From contig CABQJX010000025.1 in assembly GCA_902464595.1 (NCBI GenBank), forward strand, positions 1 to 26,521: a stretch of 26,521 nucleotides of DNA, given 5' to 3'. The stretch is from an uncultured Lachnoclostridium sp. Lineage in GTDB: Bacteria > Bacillota > Clostridia > Lachnospirales > Lachnospiraceae. Position numbers and translations under genes: made by a program. The notes under the pieces are model-generated. The model was not told where the DNA came from. It ran no database searches and was given only the letters and a program-made list of their open reading frames with translations. Each line of letters starts with the position of its first letter. The stretch's first letter is position 1. This document shows positions 1 through 8,347 of this stretch, piece after piece.

Positions 1-2
1 AG

Positions 3-1103
3 GCAAAAGAATATCTTTTAAAATCTGTTGAAGAAGATGTAAAACATGACACAGCAAAGCTGATTAAGGAACTTGAAAACAAGGCAAAGGAAGAAGCTGA
101 CAAGAAAGCGCGTGACCTGGTAGTTACTGCGATCCAGCGGTGTGCAGCAGATCATGTAGCTGAGACTACGGTTTCCGTGGTGCAGCTTCCCAACGATGAG
201 ATGAAGGGCCGTATCATTGGACGAGAAGGCCGTAACATCCGTACTTTGGAGACTCTCACCGGTGTAGAGCTGATCATTGACGATACCCCGGAGGCGGTGG
301 TACTGTCTGGTTTTGATCCGATCCGAAGAGAGGTAGCCAGAATCGCTTTGGAGCGTTTGATCGTGGACGGGCGGATCCATCCGGCCAGGATTGAAGAAAT
401 GGTGGAAAAAGCACGCAAGGAAGTGGAGAATAACATGAGAGAGGAAGGCGAAGCAGCCTGCCTTGAAGTTGGGATCCATGGAATCCACCCGGAATTAGTT
501 AAGTTACTTGGTAAGATGAAGTTCAGGACCAGCTATGGGCAGAATGCCTTAAAGCATTCGATCGAGGTAGCGCAGTTGTCCGGACTTTTGGCATCCGAGC
601 TGGGCGTGGATGTTCGTTTGGCAAAACGCGCCGGTTTATTACATGACATTGGTAAATCCGTTGACCATGATATGGAAGGCACTCATGTTCAGTTGGGATC
701 AGATCTTTGTAAGAAATACAAAGAGTCTGCCACCGTGCTGAACGCAGTGGAATCCCATCATGGCGATGTTGAACCTACAAGCCTCATTTCCTGCATCGTA
801 CAGGCGGCTGATACTATATCGGCTGCGAGACCTGGTGCAAGACGTGAGACTCTGGAGACATATACAAACAGATTAAAACAGTTAGAAGATATTACCAATT
901 CCTTTAAGGGAGTGGATAAATCTTTTGCCATTCAGGCAGGACGTGAGGTCCGCATTATGGTAGTTCCTGAACAGGTCAGCGATGATGATATGATCCTGTT
1001 AGCGAGGGACGTTTCCAAGCGGATCGAGGATGAGCTGGAGTATCCGGGTCAGATCAAGGTTAATGTGATCCGGGAATCAAGGGTTACGGACTACGCAAAA
1101 TAG
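3..1103 (+). CDS. rny: Ribonuclease Y (RNase Y), 3' part, 5' end outside window
   Basis: RNase Y is a membrane-anchored endoribonuclease that starts mRNA decay in Firmicutes. The reading frame is open from base 3, so the N-terminal membrane anchor and most of the coiled coil lie upstream of the window. The first visible residues are charged coiled-coil sequence. A KH RNA-binding domain follows (GRIIGREGRNIR around bases 207-242), then an HD phosphohydrolase domain with the metal-binding His-Asp pair in LLHDIGK (HD at 652-657) and a second conserved ESHHGD. The C-terminus, ending in RVTDYAK, is typical of the family. A strong terminator follows directly, so this gene ends its transcription unit. 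Identification is very secure. Only the start is missing. Confidence 0.97.
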   Translation, partial: AKEYLLKSVEEDVKHDTAKLIKELENKAKEEADKKARDLVVTAIQRCAADHVAETTVSVVQLPNDEMKGRIIGREGRNIRTLETLTGVELIIDDTPEAVVLSGFDPIRREVARIALERLIVDGRIHPARIEEMVEKARKEVENNMREEGEAACLEVGIHGIHPELVKLLGKMKFRTSYGQNALKHSIEVAQLSGLLASELGVDVRLAKRAGLLHDIGKSVDHDMEGTHVQLGSDLCKKYKESATVLNAVESHHGDVEPTSLISCIVQAADTISAARPGARRETLETYTNRLKQLEDITNSFKGVDKSFAIQAGREVRIMVVPEQVSDDDMILLARDVSKRIEDELEYPGQIKVNVIRESRVTDYAK

Positions 1104-1114
1104 CACAGATAAAT

Positions 1115-1160
1115 ACCCCAATGCGCGTGAATGGTTTCATGTGGCGTTGGGGTGTTTTTT
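1115..1160 (+). terminator. Intrinsic terminator of rny
   Basis: A 10-bp stem (ACCCCAATGC at 1115-1124 with GCGTTGGGGT at 1144-1153, one G-U pair) is followed within two bases by a run of six T. It starts 12 bases after the rny stop codon. Confidence 0.9.
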
Positions 1161-1196
1161 ATACAAAATCGTAAGGAAACTCAAAGAAAATCCTTA

Positions 1197-1225
1197 TTGA
1201 CACTTGCATGAAAACTGGATAAAGT
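1197..1225 (+). promoter_or_regulatory. Predicted sigma-A promoter for the cell-wall-binding protein gene
   Basis: TTGACA (1197-1202) and TAAAGT (1220-1225) are separated by 17 bp. It lies between the rny terminator and the next gene and predicts a leader of about 125 nt. The rest of the 1161-1356 intergenic region holds the 27-bp repeat copy at 1270 and otherwise nothing recognised. Confidence 0.65.
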
Positions 1226-1269
1226 AAGGGTAGAAAGACGGTATCAGAGAGAATGAGATCATCACAAAA

Positions 1270-1296
1270 ATGAGGCCCGTATCTATAGAGATGGAA
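1270..1296 (+). repeat. 27-bp direct repeat, upstream (leader) copy
   Basis: Bases 1270-1296 are identical to 1844-1870, which lie inside the downstream gene and encode the YEARIYRDG region. The flanks do not align convincingly. The copy lies in the predicted 5' leader of the same gene, about 60 bases before its start codon. In one frame it still reads EARIYRDG and runs to a TGA at 1353. It may be a remnant of another domain copy or a small templated insertion. Confidence 0.85.
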
Positions 1297-1356
1297 CCGT
1301 CATAAAAGATGAATCCGCTTCAAAATGTGAAGTGCAGCAAAAGAGGGAGGTATGAT

Positions 1357-2328
1357 ATGGGAGCTAAAGGGAGAGCAGGGATCCTGTTTGCAGCAGGGAT
1401 CCTTACGGTGACACTGGCATTTCCAGCCTATGGTGCGAAGCAAAAGCCGATCAAATCCATTGATCTGGAAATTCGGGCTGAGATCCAGGCAGATACGGAT
1501 TTTGGGGATGAAACCATTGAGATTGAGACGGACAGCAGCAAATATTCGGTTGACGGATATGACATCCTCAATGATGATTTTGAATGGCGGGAGGACAGTG
1601 TCCCGCGTATTCAGATTACCCTTACTGCGAATGATGACTATTATTTTCAGTCTCTGCCCAAAGACAAGGTAAGCCTGAAGGGAGGCGCTGAGTTCATCAG
1701 CGCAAAGAGAGAAAATTCCAGTTCCACTCTTTTGGTAGAGGTAGAGCTGCAGGGGCTTAATACAATCCTGAGTGACCTTCAGGAGGTGACACTGTCCGAT
1801 GAAGGGATGGCATCCTGGAAGACGATCCCAGGAGCGGGAAGCTATGAGGCCCGTATCTATAGAGATGGAAAGGCCATCGGTGCGGTGCTGACCTCTGAGA
1901 CGGGAAGCGTCAATTGCCGTGAACGTATGCAGAAGGGAAATGCTTCTTATACGGTAAAGGTCAGGCCAGTGAGCCGTTTTGATGACGGCGGAAAGGGAAA
2001 TTGGGTGGAATCCCCTTCCGTGTATATCACAGAGGAAAGAGCTTCCTCGTTCCGGAATAATCCCCAGGCAGCAGTAGGAGAATGGGTTTTCAGCCAGGAG
2101 GCTGGAAAGTGGTGGTATTCCAAGGATGACGGGACCTACCCGGTCAACAGCTGGTTTGAGGTAGGGGATAAATGGTACTTTTTTAATCAGGAAGGCTATA
2201 TGTCTGTAGGATGGATCCTCTGGGAGGGCAAAGAGTATTATTGCGCGGAGGATGGACATATGCTGTCAGACTGCCTGACGCCGGATTCCTATTGGGTAGG
2301 AGCTGACGGGGCAAAGATCGCCCAGTAA
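1357..2328 (+). CDS. Secreted cell-wall-binding repeat protein with fibronectin-like segment
   Basis: The protein has 323 residues. The start was chosen at ATG 1357 because GGGAGG lies 6 bases upstream and the first 27 residues form a clean signal peptide (positive MGAKGR, hydrophobic core, cleavage after AYGA). An in-frame ATG at 1309 would spoil the signal. The mature part begins with an acidic beta-rich region and contains a fibronectin type III-like segment around residues 145-225 (ASWKTIPGAGSYEARIYRDG). It ends with aromatic Trp/Tyr/Gly repeats such as GKWWYSKDDGTYPVNSW and DKWYFFNQEGYMSVGW, typical of choline/cell-wall-binding repeats. These repeats usually tether proteins to teichoic acid or other wall polymers. 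No catalytic domain is visible, so a surface or adhesin-like role is an inference. It has its own promoter and terminator, so it is a single-gene unit. Confidence 0.85.
   Translation: MGAKGRAGILFAAGILTVTLAFPAYGAKQKPIKSIDLEIRAEIQADTDFGDETIEIETDSSKYSVDGYDILNDDFEWREDSVPRIQITLTANDDYYFQSLPKDKVSLKGGAEFISAKRENSSSTLLVEVELQGLNTILSDLQEVTLSDEGMASWKTIPGAGSYEARIYRDGKAIGAVLTSETGSVNCRERMQKGNASYTVKVRPVSRFDDGGKGNWVESPSVYITEERASSFRNNPQAAVGEWVFSQEAGKWWYSKDDGTYPVNSWFEVGDKWYFFNQEGYMSVGWILWEGKEYYCAEDGHMLSDCLTPDSYWVGADGAKIAQ
1844..1870 (+). repeat. 27-bp direct repeat, coding copy
   Basis: This is the second exact copy of the sequence at 1270-1296. It encodes part of the fibronectin-like segment of the cell-wall-binding protein. 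Confidence 0.85.
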
Positions 2329-2365
2329 CCGGAATCTTCGTATAGCTGAATTTATTGCTAAAAAG

Positions 2366-2401
2366 GCTGTGGGAGCGCTCTTTGCTTCCGCAGCTATTTT
2401 T
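2366..2401 (+). terminator. Intrinsic terminator after the cell-wall-binding protein gene
   Basis: An 11-bp stem with two G-U pairs (2366-2376 with 2384-2394) has a 7-base loop and is followed by TATTTTT. It lies 38 bases after the stop codon. Confidence 0.85.
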
Positions 2402-2477
2402 AAGGACAGCTATTTGAATTGAAAGGTTTGCTGGAAAATACGGAAACGCAAGACTATAAAAACGGAGATGATAAACC

Positions 2478-4535
2478 ATGAAGGAGAGCGAATGGAGAGA
2501 AGAACTTCTCCGTCATATTGACGTGGAAGCTTCTTATAAGCTGGCAAAGAAAATGGAAGTTTACCGGACGAATCCAGTCCTTGGATACAGGACAGCGGGA
2601 TCTTCAGCGGAATTTGATACAGGAGAGATGCTGGCGCAGGAGATGGAGGCCATAGGGCTGTCCGATGTGCATAAGGACAAGATCAAAGTGGACAGCTGGG
2701 AGTTTGAGAGAGCCGTCATGACGTTTCGTGACAGCGCTGGAAGAGTTCATACCTTCCAGCTGGGAGCATACCAGACGGATTTCCATACCCATGGGCCAAA
2801 GGAGTTTGACCTGATCTACCTTGGAAGGGGAACTGCCGAATCTTACCAGGGAACAGATGTGACCGGGAAGCTGGTGCTTATTGATATTAACCAGAGAGAC
2901 GAATGGTGGATCAATTTCCCTGTATACCAGGCTCATTTAAAAGGAGCGGCTGCTTTGATCGCAGTGCAGGATCAGGGATATGGGGAGATCCATGATACAG
3001 CTTTGAATGCCCAGGATATTGCAGGGCCTTTGGATGCACCGGCCTTTTCTATGTCCCAGGCAGACGCGGCTGTGATCCGATCTTCTATGGGCCCCGATCT
3101 TCAGGTTCCGGTGGTCTTTGATGCGGAAACAACGGTTGAGATGGGGAAAGAGACATACAATGTGATCGGAAGCATTCCAGGGGAGGAGGAAGGGAGGATC
3201 CTTTTGTCCGCCCACTATGATTCCTATTTCAGCGGTTTTCAGGATGACAATGCGGCGGTCGCTATGATGCTTGGCATTGCCAAGGCATTTTTAAAGGCCG
3301 GATACAGGCCGCGGAAAACGCTGACTTTCTGCGCCTTGGCTGCGGAGGAATGGGGGGTGGTCAACTCAAAATATGACTGGTCCACCGGCGCCTATGAACA
3401 GGTATTTACAGCTCGCCCAGAGTGGCAGGGCCAGGTGATTGCGGATCTGAATTTTGAACTTCCGGCTCATGCCCATGGCAAAAAGGATGGGATCCGTTCT
3501 GTTTATGAGTATGTAGATTTTCTGGAAGGTTTTCTGGAAACGATGAGGGATCATCCCAATCCTTATCCGGAGGGCGTGGAGGTTTTAAGTCCTATTCAGA
3601 CATGGTCCGATGATTTTTCCATGGCGATCGCAGGAATCCCTTCTATGGTAAATGATTTCAGCGGCGGAGCATTTATGGAAACCCACTATCACTCTCAGTT
3701 TGATAACGAAAATTTTTATCAGGAACCAGTATACCGTTTTCACCATGAGATGTATGCATGGCTGCTGCTGGCATTTGACCGGACTGCTTTGGCTCCCATG
3801 GATTTTTCACGTCTGTTTGCTGCAGTGGAGGAAAGTGTGGACAGCGGGACATGCATTCGCTCCGGCGCTGACCAGGAGGGACTGATTGGGGAGTTGAGAG
3901 AGGGACAAAAAACAGGGAGCGGCCTCCGTCAGTGCATCAGGAAGATCAATCAATATTACGGAGAACTTCTGGATTCTGGAAGGGAAGCAGAGGCTGGAAG
4001 ATTAGCTCATGATCTGTTTGGGCTTAACAGGGAGCTTCTTTATATATTCCGAAAAGAGCAGGATTATTTTGTGCGGCTTAACTGGCACGACGAGGTTCTG
4101 TTTCCCCATCAGGCAGTCCAGGAAAATCTGAGAGCCCTTGACCGGGCACTGATGTGCCTGAAGGAACAGAATGTGCAGGGGGCGTTGGAGGCTGTTTATA
4201 CCATTGACAATAACCGGTACGCTTTCCTGTTTGAACGTGAGGTTTACCAATATTTTACAGAATATGTGCTGGATCAGCCGGCAGACCGCTTAAAGTGGGG
4301 AGCTGGCAGGATCGTTCACCATCAGAATTTGTTTGACCTGGTATGGGATCTGAAAGCGAAGGGCAAGGAAGGGAAGGAAAACACCAGGGAGGAACAGGAA
4401 CGCCTGGAAAGGGCCAGAGAGGAACAGCTTGCCTGCTATGAGGATGATATACGGTATATGCTGGCTTCCAGCCGGAAAATACGCCTGGCGGCAGAAGCGG
4501 CGCGAAAGAAGGTTATGGATTTCATGAGCCTGTAA
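2478..4535 (+). CDS. M28-family zinc aminopeptidase with PA-like insert
   Basis: The protein has 685 residues, with GGAG 10 bases before the ATG. Residues about 100-215 resemble a protease-associated (PA) domain (TGKLVLID, GAAALIAVQD). Then comes an M28 di-zinc peptidase core with HYD (H246, D248), bridging-type QDDN (D256/D257), AAEEWG (E290/E291) and a final-histidine segment ETHYHSQFD. The family removes N-terminal residues from peptides. No signal peptide is visible, so it is probably cytoplasmic and used for peptide salvage. The last 250 or so residues are a charged helical extension ending in a coiled coil, longer than typical M28 enzymes. The GNAT gene starts 38 bases downstream and is probably co-transcribed. 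Family assignment is firm, substrate unknown. Confidence 0.88.
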   Translation: MKESEWREELLRHIDVEASYKLAKKMEVYRTNPVLGYRTAGSSAEFDTGEMLAQEMEAIGLSDVHKDKIKVDSWEFERAVMTFRDSAGRVHTFQLGAYQTDFHTHGPKEFDLIYLGRGTAESYQGTDVTGKLVLIDINQRDEWWINFPVYQAHLKGAAALIAVQDQGYGEIHDTALNAQDIAGPLDAPAFSMSQADAAVIRSSMGPDLQVPVVFDAETTVEMGKETYNVIGSIPGEEEGRILLSAHYDSYFSGFQDDNAAVAMMLGIAKAFLKAGYRPRKTLTFCALAAEEWGVVNSKYDWSTGAYEQVFTARPEWQGQVIADLNFELPAHAHGKKDGIRSVYEYVDFLEGFLETMRDHPNPYPEGVEVLSPIQTWSDDFSMAIAGIPSMVNDFSGGAFMETHYHSQFDNENFYQEPVYRFHHEMYAWLLLAFDRTALAPMDFSRLFAAVEESVDSGTCIRSGADQEGLIGELREGQKTGSGLRQCIRKINQYYGELLDSGREAEAGRLAHDLFGLNRELLYIFRKEQDYFVRLNWHDEVLFPHQAVQENLRALDRALMCLKEQNVQGALEAVYTIDNNRYAFLFEREVYQYFTEYVLDQPADRLKWGAGRIVHHQNLFDLVWDLKAKGKEGKENTREEQERLERAREEQLACYEDDIRYMLASSRKIRLAAEAARKKVMDFMSL

Positions 4536-4573
4536 GGCAGGTACGTTTAGATCACGCAAAGGAGTAGAGAAAC

Positions 4574-5206
4574 ATGGAGAGCCAACAATTATACCGAGTA
4601 CAGAAGGAGGATCTTCCCAGATTGGCACAGCTTCTGACGGTTTGTTTTGGAGAGGATCCCCTGTACTGCAAGCTGATCCCTGATCAAGAGATAAGGGAGC
4701 GTCTGCTTCCTGAGCTGTTTTCCTGTGATCTCACAGAGTTTTATGAAACGTGTGAGATTTATGGAGACAGCCCGGAAATGAATGCAGTTCTGGTAGTGTC
4801 TGACGAGTCGGAGCCATATAATCCTTTTACTTTTTATCTTGCAGAAGCATGGGCTTCCCTGCGGACCGATGAGTACCTTATCAAAGAGGATCCCAGCTTT
4901 AAGACACTTTGGAATTTTGTTATGGGGCGGGATTATCTCAATTCCAGATGGACGGATCAGCTTCATCAGACAGAGCGTCTTCACATCATCTACCTGGCAG
5001 TGCGGCCGGATATGCAGCATCACGGCCTGGCAGCCCTTCTTATGGATGAGGTGATCCGGTACGCCCAAAAGCATAAGCTGATGATTTCTCTGGAAACCCA
5101 CAATCCGGATAATGTGCCCATGTATCAGCATTTTGGATTCAAAGTATTTGGGGTTTTGGAAAAGCATTTTGATCTGAAACAATACTGTCTCATTCGGGAG
5201 GCTTAA
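4574..5206 (+). CDS. GNAT-family N-acetyltransferase
   Basis: The protein has 210 residues, and AAAGGAG precedes the ATG by about 8 bases. The C-terminal half shows the GNAT fold: strand beta-4 LHIIYLAVRPDMQ, the acetyl-CoA pyrophosphate loop QHHGLA (residues 148-153, a variant of Q/RxxGxG/A), and the terminal MYQHFGF with a tyrosine (about Y184) in the usual general-acid position. The N-terminal half is divergent and probably forms the acceptor site. The family acetylates amines on small molecules, peptides or proteins. The acceptor cannot be read from the sequence. It follows the M28 peptidase gene closely, suggesting a joint role in amino acid or peptide metabolism. Confidence 0.85.
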   Translation: MESQQLYRVQKEDLPRLAQLLTVCFGEDPLYCKLIPDQEIRERLLPELFSCDLTEFYETCEIYGDSPEMNAVLVVSDESEPYNPFTFYLAEAWASLRTDEYLIKEDPSFKTLWNFVMGRDYLNSRWTDQLHQTERLHIIYLAVRPDMQHHGLAALLMDEVIRYAQKHKLMISLETHNPDNVPMYQHFGFKVFGVLEKHFDLKQYCLIREA

Positions 5207-5219
5207 GGCCTCCCTTTTT
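5196..5219 (+). terminator. Intrinsic terminator overlapping the GNAT stop codon
   Basis: GGGAGGC (5196-5202) pairs with GCCTCCC (5208-5214) and is followed by five T. The TAA stop codon (5204-5206) lies in the loop, so the last codons of the gene form the 5' arm. Confidence 0.85.
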
Positions 5220-5289
5220 CTATAACTTTTGCTCATAGCAATAATTCCAAACTTGTATATTTCCAAAAGGTGAAATTCCGGATGAAAGG

Positions 5290-5318
5290 TTGAAATAGGA
5301 TTTCAAATGATATATGAT
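5290..5318 (+). promoter_or_regulatory. Predicted sigma-A promoter of leuB-ilvD-ilvB
   Basis: TTGAAA (5290-5295) and TATGAT (5313-5318) are separated by 17 bp, about 65 bases before leuB. The leader is too short for a T-box, and no T-box sequence (AGGGTGG) is present. Confidence 0.7.
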
Positions 5319-5384
5319 GGAAAGAAATCACAATGCTTAGGGAAGATATAACTAAAAAGAATGGAATGAGAGGTAGATACGTCT

Positions 5385-6470
5385 ATGAATTATAATATAG
5401 CAGTAATTCCGGGAGACGGGATCGGGCCGGAGATCATCCGGGAGGCAAGAAAAGTATTGGATCAGGTAGGGAAGGTATACGGCCATACCTTTCATTATAC
5501 AGAGATCCTCATGGGCGGCTGTTCCATTGACGCTTACGGTGTTCCTCTTACAGAGGAGGCGCTCCAGACAGCAAAAGAAAGCGACGCCGTGCTGTTGGGA
5601 GCAGTAGGGGGAAATGTGGGAAATTCCCGTTGGTATGATGTAGCCCCGAATCTGAGGCCGGAGGCAGGACTTTTGGCTATCCGCAAGGGGCTGGGACTGT
5701 TTGCGAATATGAGGCCAGCTTACCTTTATAAAGAATTAAAGGATGCCTGTCCTCTGAAAAAGGAGATCATTGGAGACGGGTTTGATATGGTCATTATGCG
5801 CGAGCTGACCGGAGGCCTGTATTTTGGAGACCGGTATACAAAAGAGGTGGACGGTGTGATGACTGCAGTGGATACCTTGACTTATACTGAAAAAGAGATC
5901 CGCAGGATCGCTGTAAAAGCCTTTGATATTGCAATGAAGCGCAGAAAAAAGGTTACAAGTGTGGATAAGGCAAATGTGCTGGATTCTTCCAGATTATGGA
6001 GAAATGTAGTGGAGGATGTGGCAAAGGATTATCCTCAAGTGGAGCTGAGCCATATGCTGGTAGACAATTGTGCCATGCAGCTGGTTATGGATCCGGGACA
6101 GTTCGATGTGATCCTGACGGAAAATATGTTTGGAGATATTCTTTCCGATGAGGCCAGCATGATCACCGGTTCAATCGGAATGCTTTCCTCGGCCAGCTTA
6201 AATGAGAGCAAGCTGGGACTATATGAGCCAAGCCATGGTTCCGCCCCGGATATCGCAGGACAGGATCTGGCAAACCCCATCGCAACCATTCTCTCTGCGG
6301 CTATGATGCTGCGCTATTCCTTTGACCTGGATAAGGAAGCAGAAGCGGTGGAGGCGGCCGTTCAGGAGGTACTGACAGAGGGATTTCGCACTGGGGACAT
6401 CTTCTCTCAGGGCTGTGAGAGGGTAGGGACCTCCCGTATGGGTGATCTGATCGCACAGAGAATCCGGTAA
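5385..6470 (+). CDS. leuB: 3-isopropylmalate dehydrogenase
   Basis: LeuB oxidises and decarboxylates 3-isopropylmalate to 2-oxoisocaproate with NAD+ in leucine biosynthesis. The 361-residue length is normal. Visible signatures are the N-terminal GDGIGPE (residues 10-16), the substrate loop with RKGLGLFANMRP, MRELTGGLYFG, the VDKANVL segment with the catalytic lysine, the metal-binding aspartates in DVILTENMFGDILSDEASM, and the NAD loop EPSHGSAPDIAGQDLANP. GAGAGGT lies about 9 bases before the ATG. It is the first gene of the operon. leuA and leuCD are not in this window, so the rest of the leucine pathway is elsewhere. Confidence 0.97.
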   Translation: MNYNIAVIPGDGIGPEIIREARKVLDQVGKVYGHTFHYTEILMGGCSIDAYGVPLTEEALQTAKESDAVLLGAVGGNVGNSRWYDVAPNLRPEAGLLAIRKGLGLFANMRPAYLYKELKDACPLKKEIIGDGFDMVIMRELTGGLYFGDRYTKEVDGVMTAVDTLTYTEKEIRRIAVKAFDIAMKRRKKVTSVDKANVLDSSRLWRNVVEDVAKDYPQVELSHMLVDNCAMQLVMDPGQFDVILTENMFGDILSDEASMITGSIGMLSSASLNESKLGLYEPSHGSAPDIAGQDLANPIATILSAAMMLRYSFDLDKEAEAVEAAVQEVLTEGFRTGDIFSQGCERVGTSRMGDLIAQRIR

Positions 6471-6525
6471 ATCAGGCAGCCGTAAGAGGCTTTTGTTCCA
6501 TATTTGGAAGAAATAAGACGTATGA

Positions 6526-6552
6526 CAGAGGGAAAGGGGCCTTCCCCCTCTG
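6526..6552. other. Inverted repeat between leuB and ilvD
   Basis: CAGAGGG (6526-6532) is complementary to CCCTCTG (6546-6552) around a GC-rich centre. It is followed by AAAAA rather than T, so it is not a clear terminator for the operon direction. It may modulate processing or read-through between leuB and ilvD. Confidence 0.5.
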
Positions 6553-6589
6553 AAAAAGGTGGGAGCCCGTGGAAAGGAGAGACATCAGG

Positions 6590-8254
6590 ATGAAAAGTGA
6601 TGCAGTAAAAACAGGTATGCAGCAGGCGCCTCACAGGTCCCTGTTCAATGCACTTGGTATGACAGAAGAAGAAATGAAGAAGCCGTTAGTGGGCATTGTG
6701 AGTTCTTATAATGAGATTGTCCCAGGCCACATGAATTTGGATAAAATTGTAAATGCAGTAAAGCTGGGAGTGGCTATGGCAGGAGGAACTCCTGTGGTAT
6801 TTCCGGCAATCGCAGTCTGCGATGGGATCGCTATGGGACATATTGGAATGAAATATTCCCTTGTTACCAGAGATCTGATTGCTGATTCCACGGAGTGTAT
6901 GGCTTTGGCTCACCAGTTTGACGCATTGGTTATGGTTCCAAACTGTGATAAGAATGTGCCGGGACTTCTCATGGCAGCTGCCAGGATCAATGTTCCCACG
7001 GTGTTTGTCAGCGGAGGCCCTATGCTGGCTGGCCATGTAAAGGGACATAAGACAAGCCTTTCCAGTATGTTTGAGGCCGTGGGGGCTTATGCGGCAGGCA
7101 ATATGACCTTGGAAGATGTACAGGAATTTGAGGCGAAAGCGTGTCCTACCTGCGGTTCCTGTTCCGGTATGTATACAGCCAACAGTATGAACTGCCTTAC
7201 CGAGGTTCTGGGAATGGGATTAAAGGGAAATGGGACGATCCCGGCCGTATATTCCGAGAGGATCAAGCTGGCAAAGCATGCCGGTATGCAGGTTATGGAG
7301 ATGTACCGCAAGGACATCCGTCCAAGGGATATTATGACAAAAGAGGCGTTTTTAAATGCCCTTACGATGGATATGGCCCTGGGATGTTCCACCAACAGTA
7401 TGCTTCATCTGCCAGCCATCGCTCATGAGGCAGGGGTGGACTTAAATGTAGATATTGCAAATGAGATCAGTGCCAGGACGCCAAACCTCTGTCATCTGGC
7501 TCCGGCGGGCCCTACCTATATGGAAGACCTTAATGAGGCCGGAGGGATCTATGCGGTTATGAATGAGATCAGCAAAAAGGGACTTCTGAATCTAGACTGC
7601 ATGACCGTTACAGGAAAGACAGTGGGAGAGAATATTAAGGGCTGTGTAAACCGCAATCCTGAAGTGATCCGTCCTGTGGAAAATCCTTACAGCCAGACGG
7701 GGGGAATCGCCATTTTGAGGGGCAATCTGGCTCCCGATTCCGCCGTAGTTAAGCGTTCTGCTGTGGCTCCTGAAATGCTGAAGCATGAAGGTCCTGCCAG
7801 AGTCTTTGACTGTGAGGAGGATGCCATTGCTGCCATCAAGGGAGGAAAGATTGTGGCAGGAGATGTAGTTGTGATCCGTTACGAGGGGCCAAAGGGAGGC
7901 CCGGGAATGCGGGAGATGCTTAATCCCACCTCAGCCATCGCAGGTATGGGACTGGGATCTACAGTGGCCCTGATCACCGACGGACGTTTCTCCGGCGCTT
8001 CCAGAGGCGCTTCCATCGGCCATGCTTCCCCGGAGGCAGCGGTAGGAGGCCCCATCGCCCTGGTGGAGGAAGGGGACCGGATTTCCATTGACATTGACAA
8101 TCACGCTTTAAACCTGCTGGTATCTGATGAGGAACTGGCAGCGAGAAAGGCAAAATGGCAGCCAAGAGAGCCAAAGGTAACCAGCGGTTATTTGGCCCGA
8201 TATGCGTCTTTAGTGACCTCCGCCGACAAGGGCGCTGTGCTTCAGGTAAAATAA
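6590..8254 (+). CDS. ilvD: Dihydroxy-acid dehydratase
   Basis: IlvD dehydrates 2,3-dihydroxy-isovalerate and its methylvalerate homologue to the 2-oxo acids for valine and isoleucine, using an iron-sulfur cluster. The start was set at ATG 6590 (MKSDAVKTG, with AAAGGAG 10 bases upstream). A GTG at 6569 is in frame but adds residues not expected in the family. The product has 554 residues. Cluster cysteines are seen in NCDKNVPG (C119) and CPTCGSCSGMYTANSMNC (C185, C188, C191). At the first ligand position of many homologues (PCN) this protein has PGH (residues 45-47), a variant I recall from other clostridial and archaeal members. The C-terminal GPKGGPGMREM, GLGSTVALITDGRFSG and IGHASPEAA blocks are canonical. 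Confidence 0.96.
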   Translation: MKSDAVKTGMQQAPHRSLFNALGMTEEEMKKPLVGIVSSYNEIVPGHMNLDKIVNAVKLGVAMAGGTPVVFPAIAVCDGIAMGHIGMKYSLVTRDLIADSTECMALAHQFDALVMVPNCDKNVPGLLMAAARINVPTVFVSGGPMLAGHVKGHKTSLSSMFEAVGAYAAGNMTLEDVQEFEAKACPTCGSCSGMYTANSMNCLTEVLGMGLKGNGTIPAVYSERIKLAKHAGMQVMEMYRKDIRPRDIMTKEAFLNALTMDMALGCSTNSMLHLPAIAHEAGVDLNVDIANEISARTPNLCHLAPAGPTYMEDLNEAGGIYAVMNEISKKGLLNLDCMTVTGKTVGENIKGCVNRNPEVIRPVENPYSQTGGIAILRGNLAPDSAVVKRSAVAPEMLKHEGPARVFDCEEDAIAAIKGGKIVAGDVVVIRYEGPKGGPGMREMLNPTSAIAGMGLGSTVALITDGRFSGASRGASIGHASPEAAVGGPIALVEEGDRISIDIDNHALNLLVSDEELAARKAKWQPREPKVTSGYLARYASLVTSADKGAVLQVK

Positions 8255-8256
8255 TG

Positions 8257-8296
8257 GTAACGGCTCAGCCATGTAACGATCCGGCTGAACGGTTAC
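8257..8296. other. Imperfect inverted repeat between ilvD and ilvB
   Basis: Bases 8257-8270 and 8283-8296 form 12 of 14 possible pairs (GTAAC outer, TCAGCC inner) around a 12-base loop. No T-run follows, so it is probably an intercistronic RNA hairpin rather than a terminator. Confidence 0.55.
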
Positions 8297-8347
8297 AATT
8301 AATTTGAGGATCGGGACGTAAAAAAGGAGAAAAGGAGTGCAGAATCT

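Noticed and set aside
1309..1356. Upstream start of the cell-wall-binding protein at ATG 1309
   Set aside because: No ribosome binding site, and it would place 16 polar residues before the signal peptide.
6526..6552. Terminator between leuB and ilvD
   Set aside because: The inverted repeat is followed by A, not T, in the direction of the operon, so it was kept only as an unassigned hairpin.
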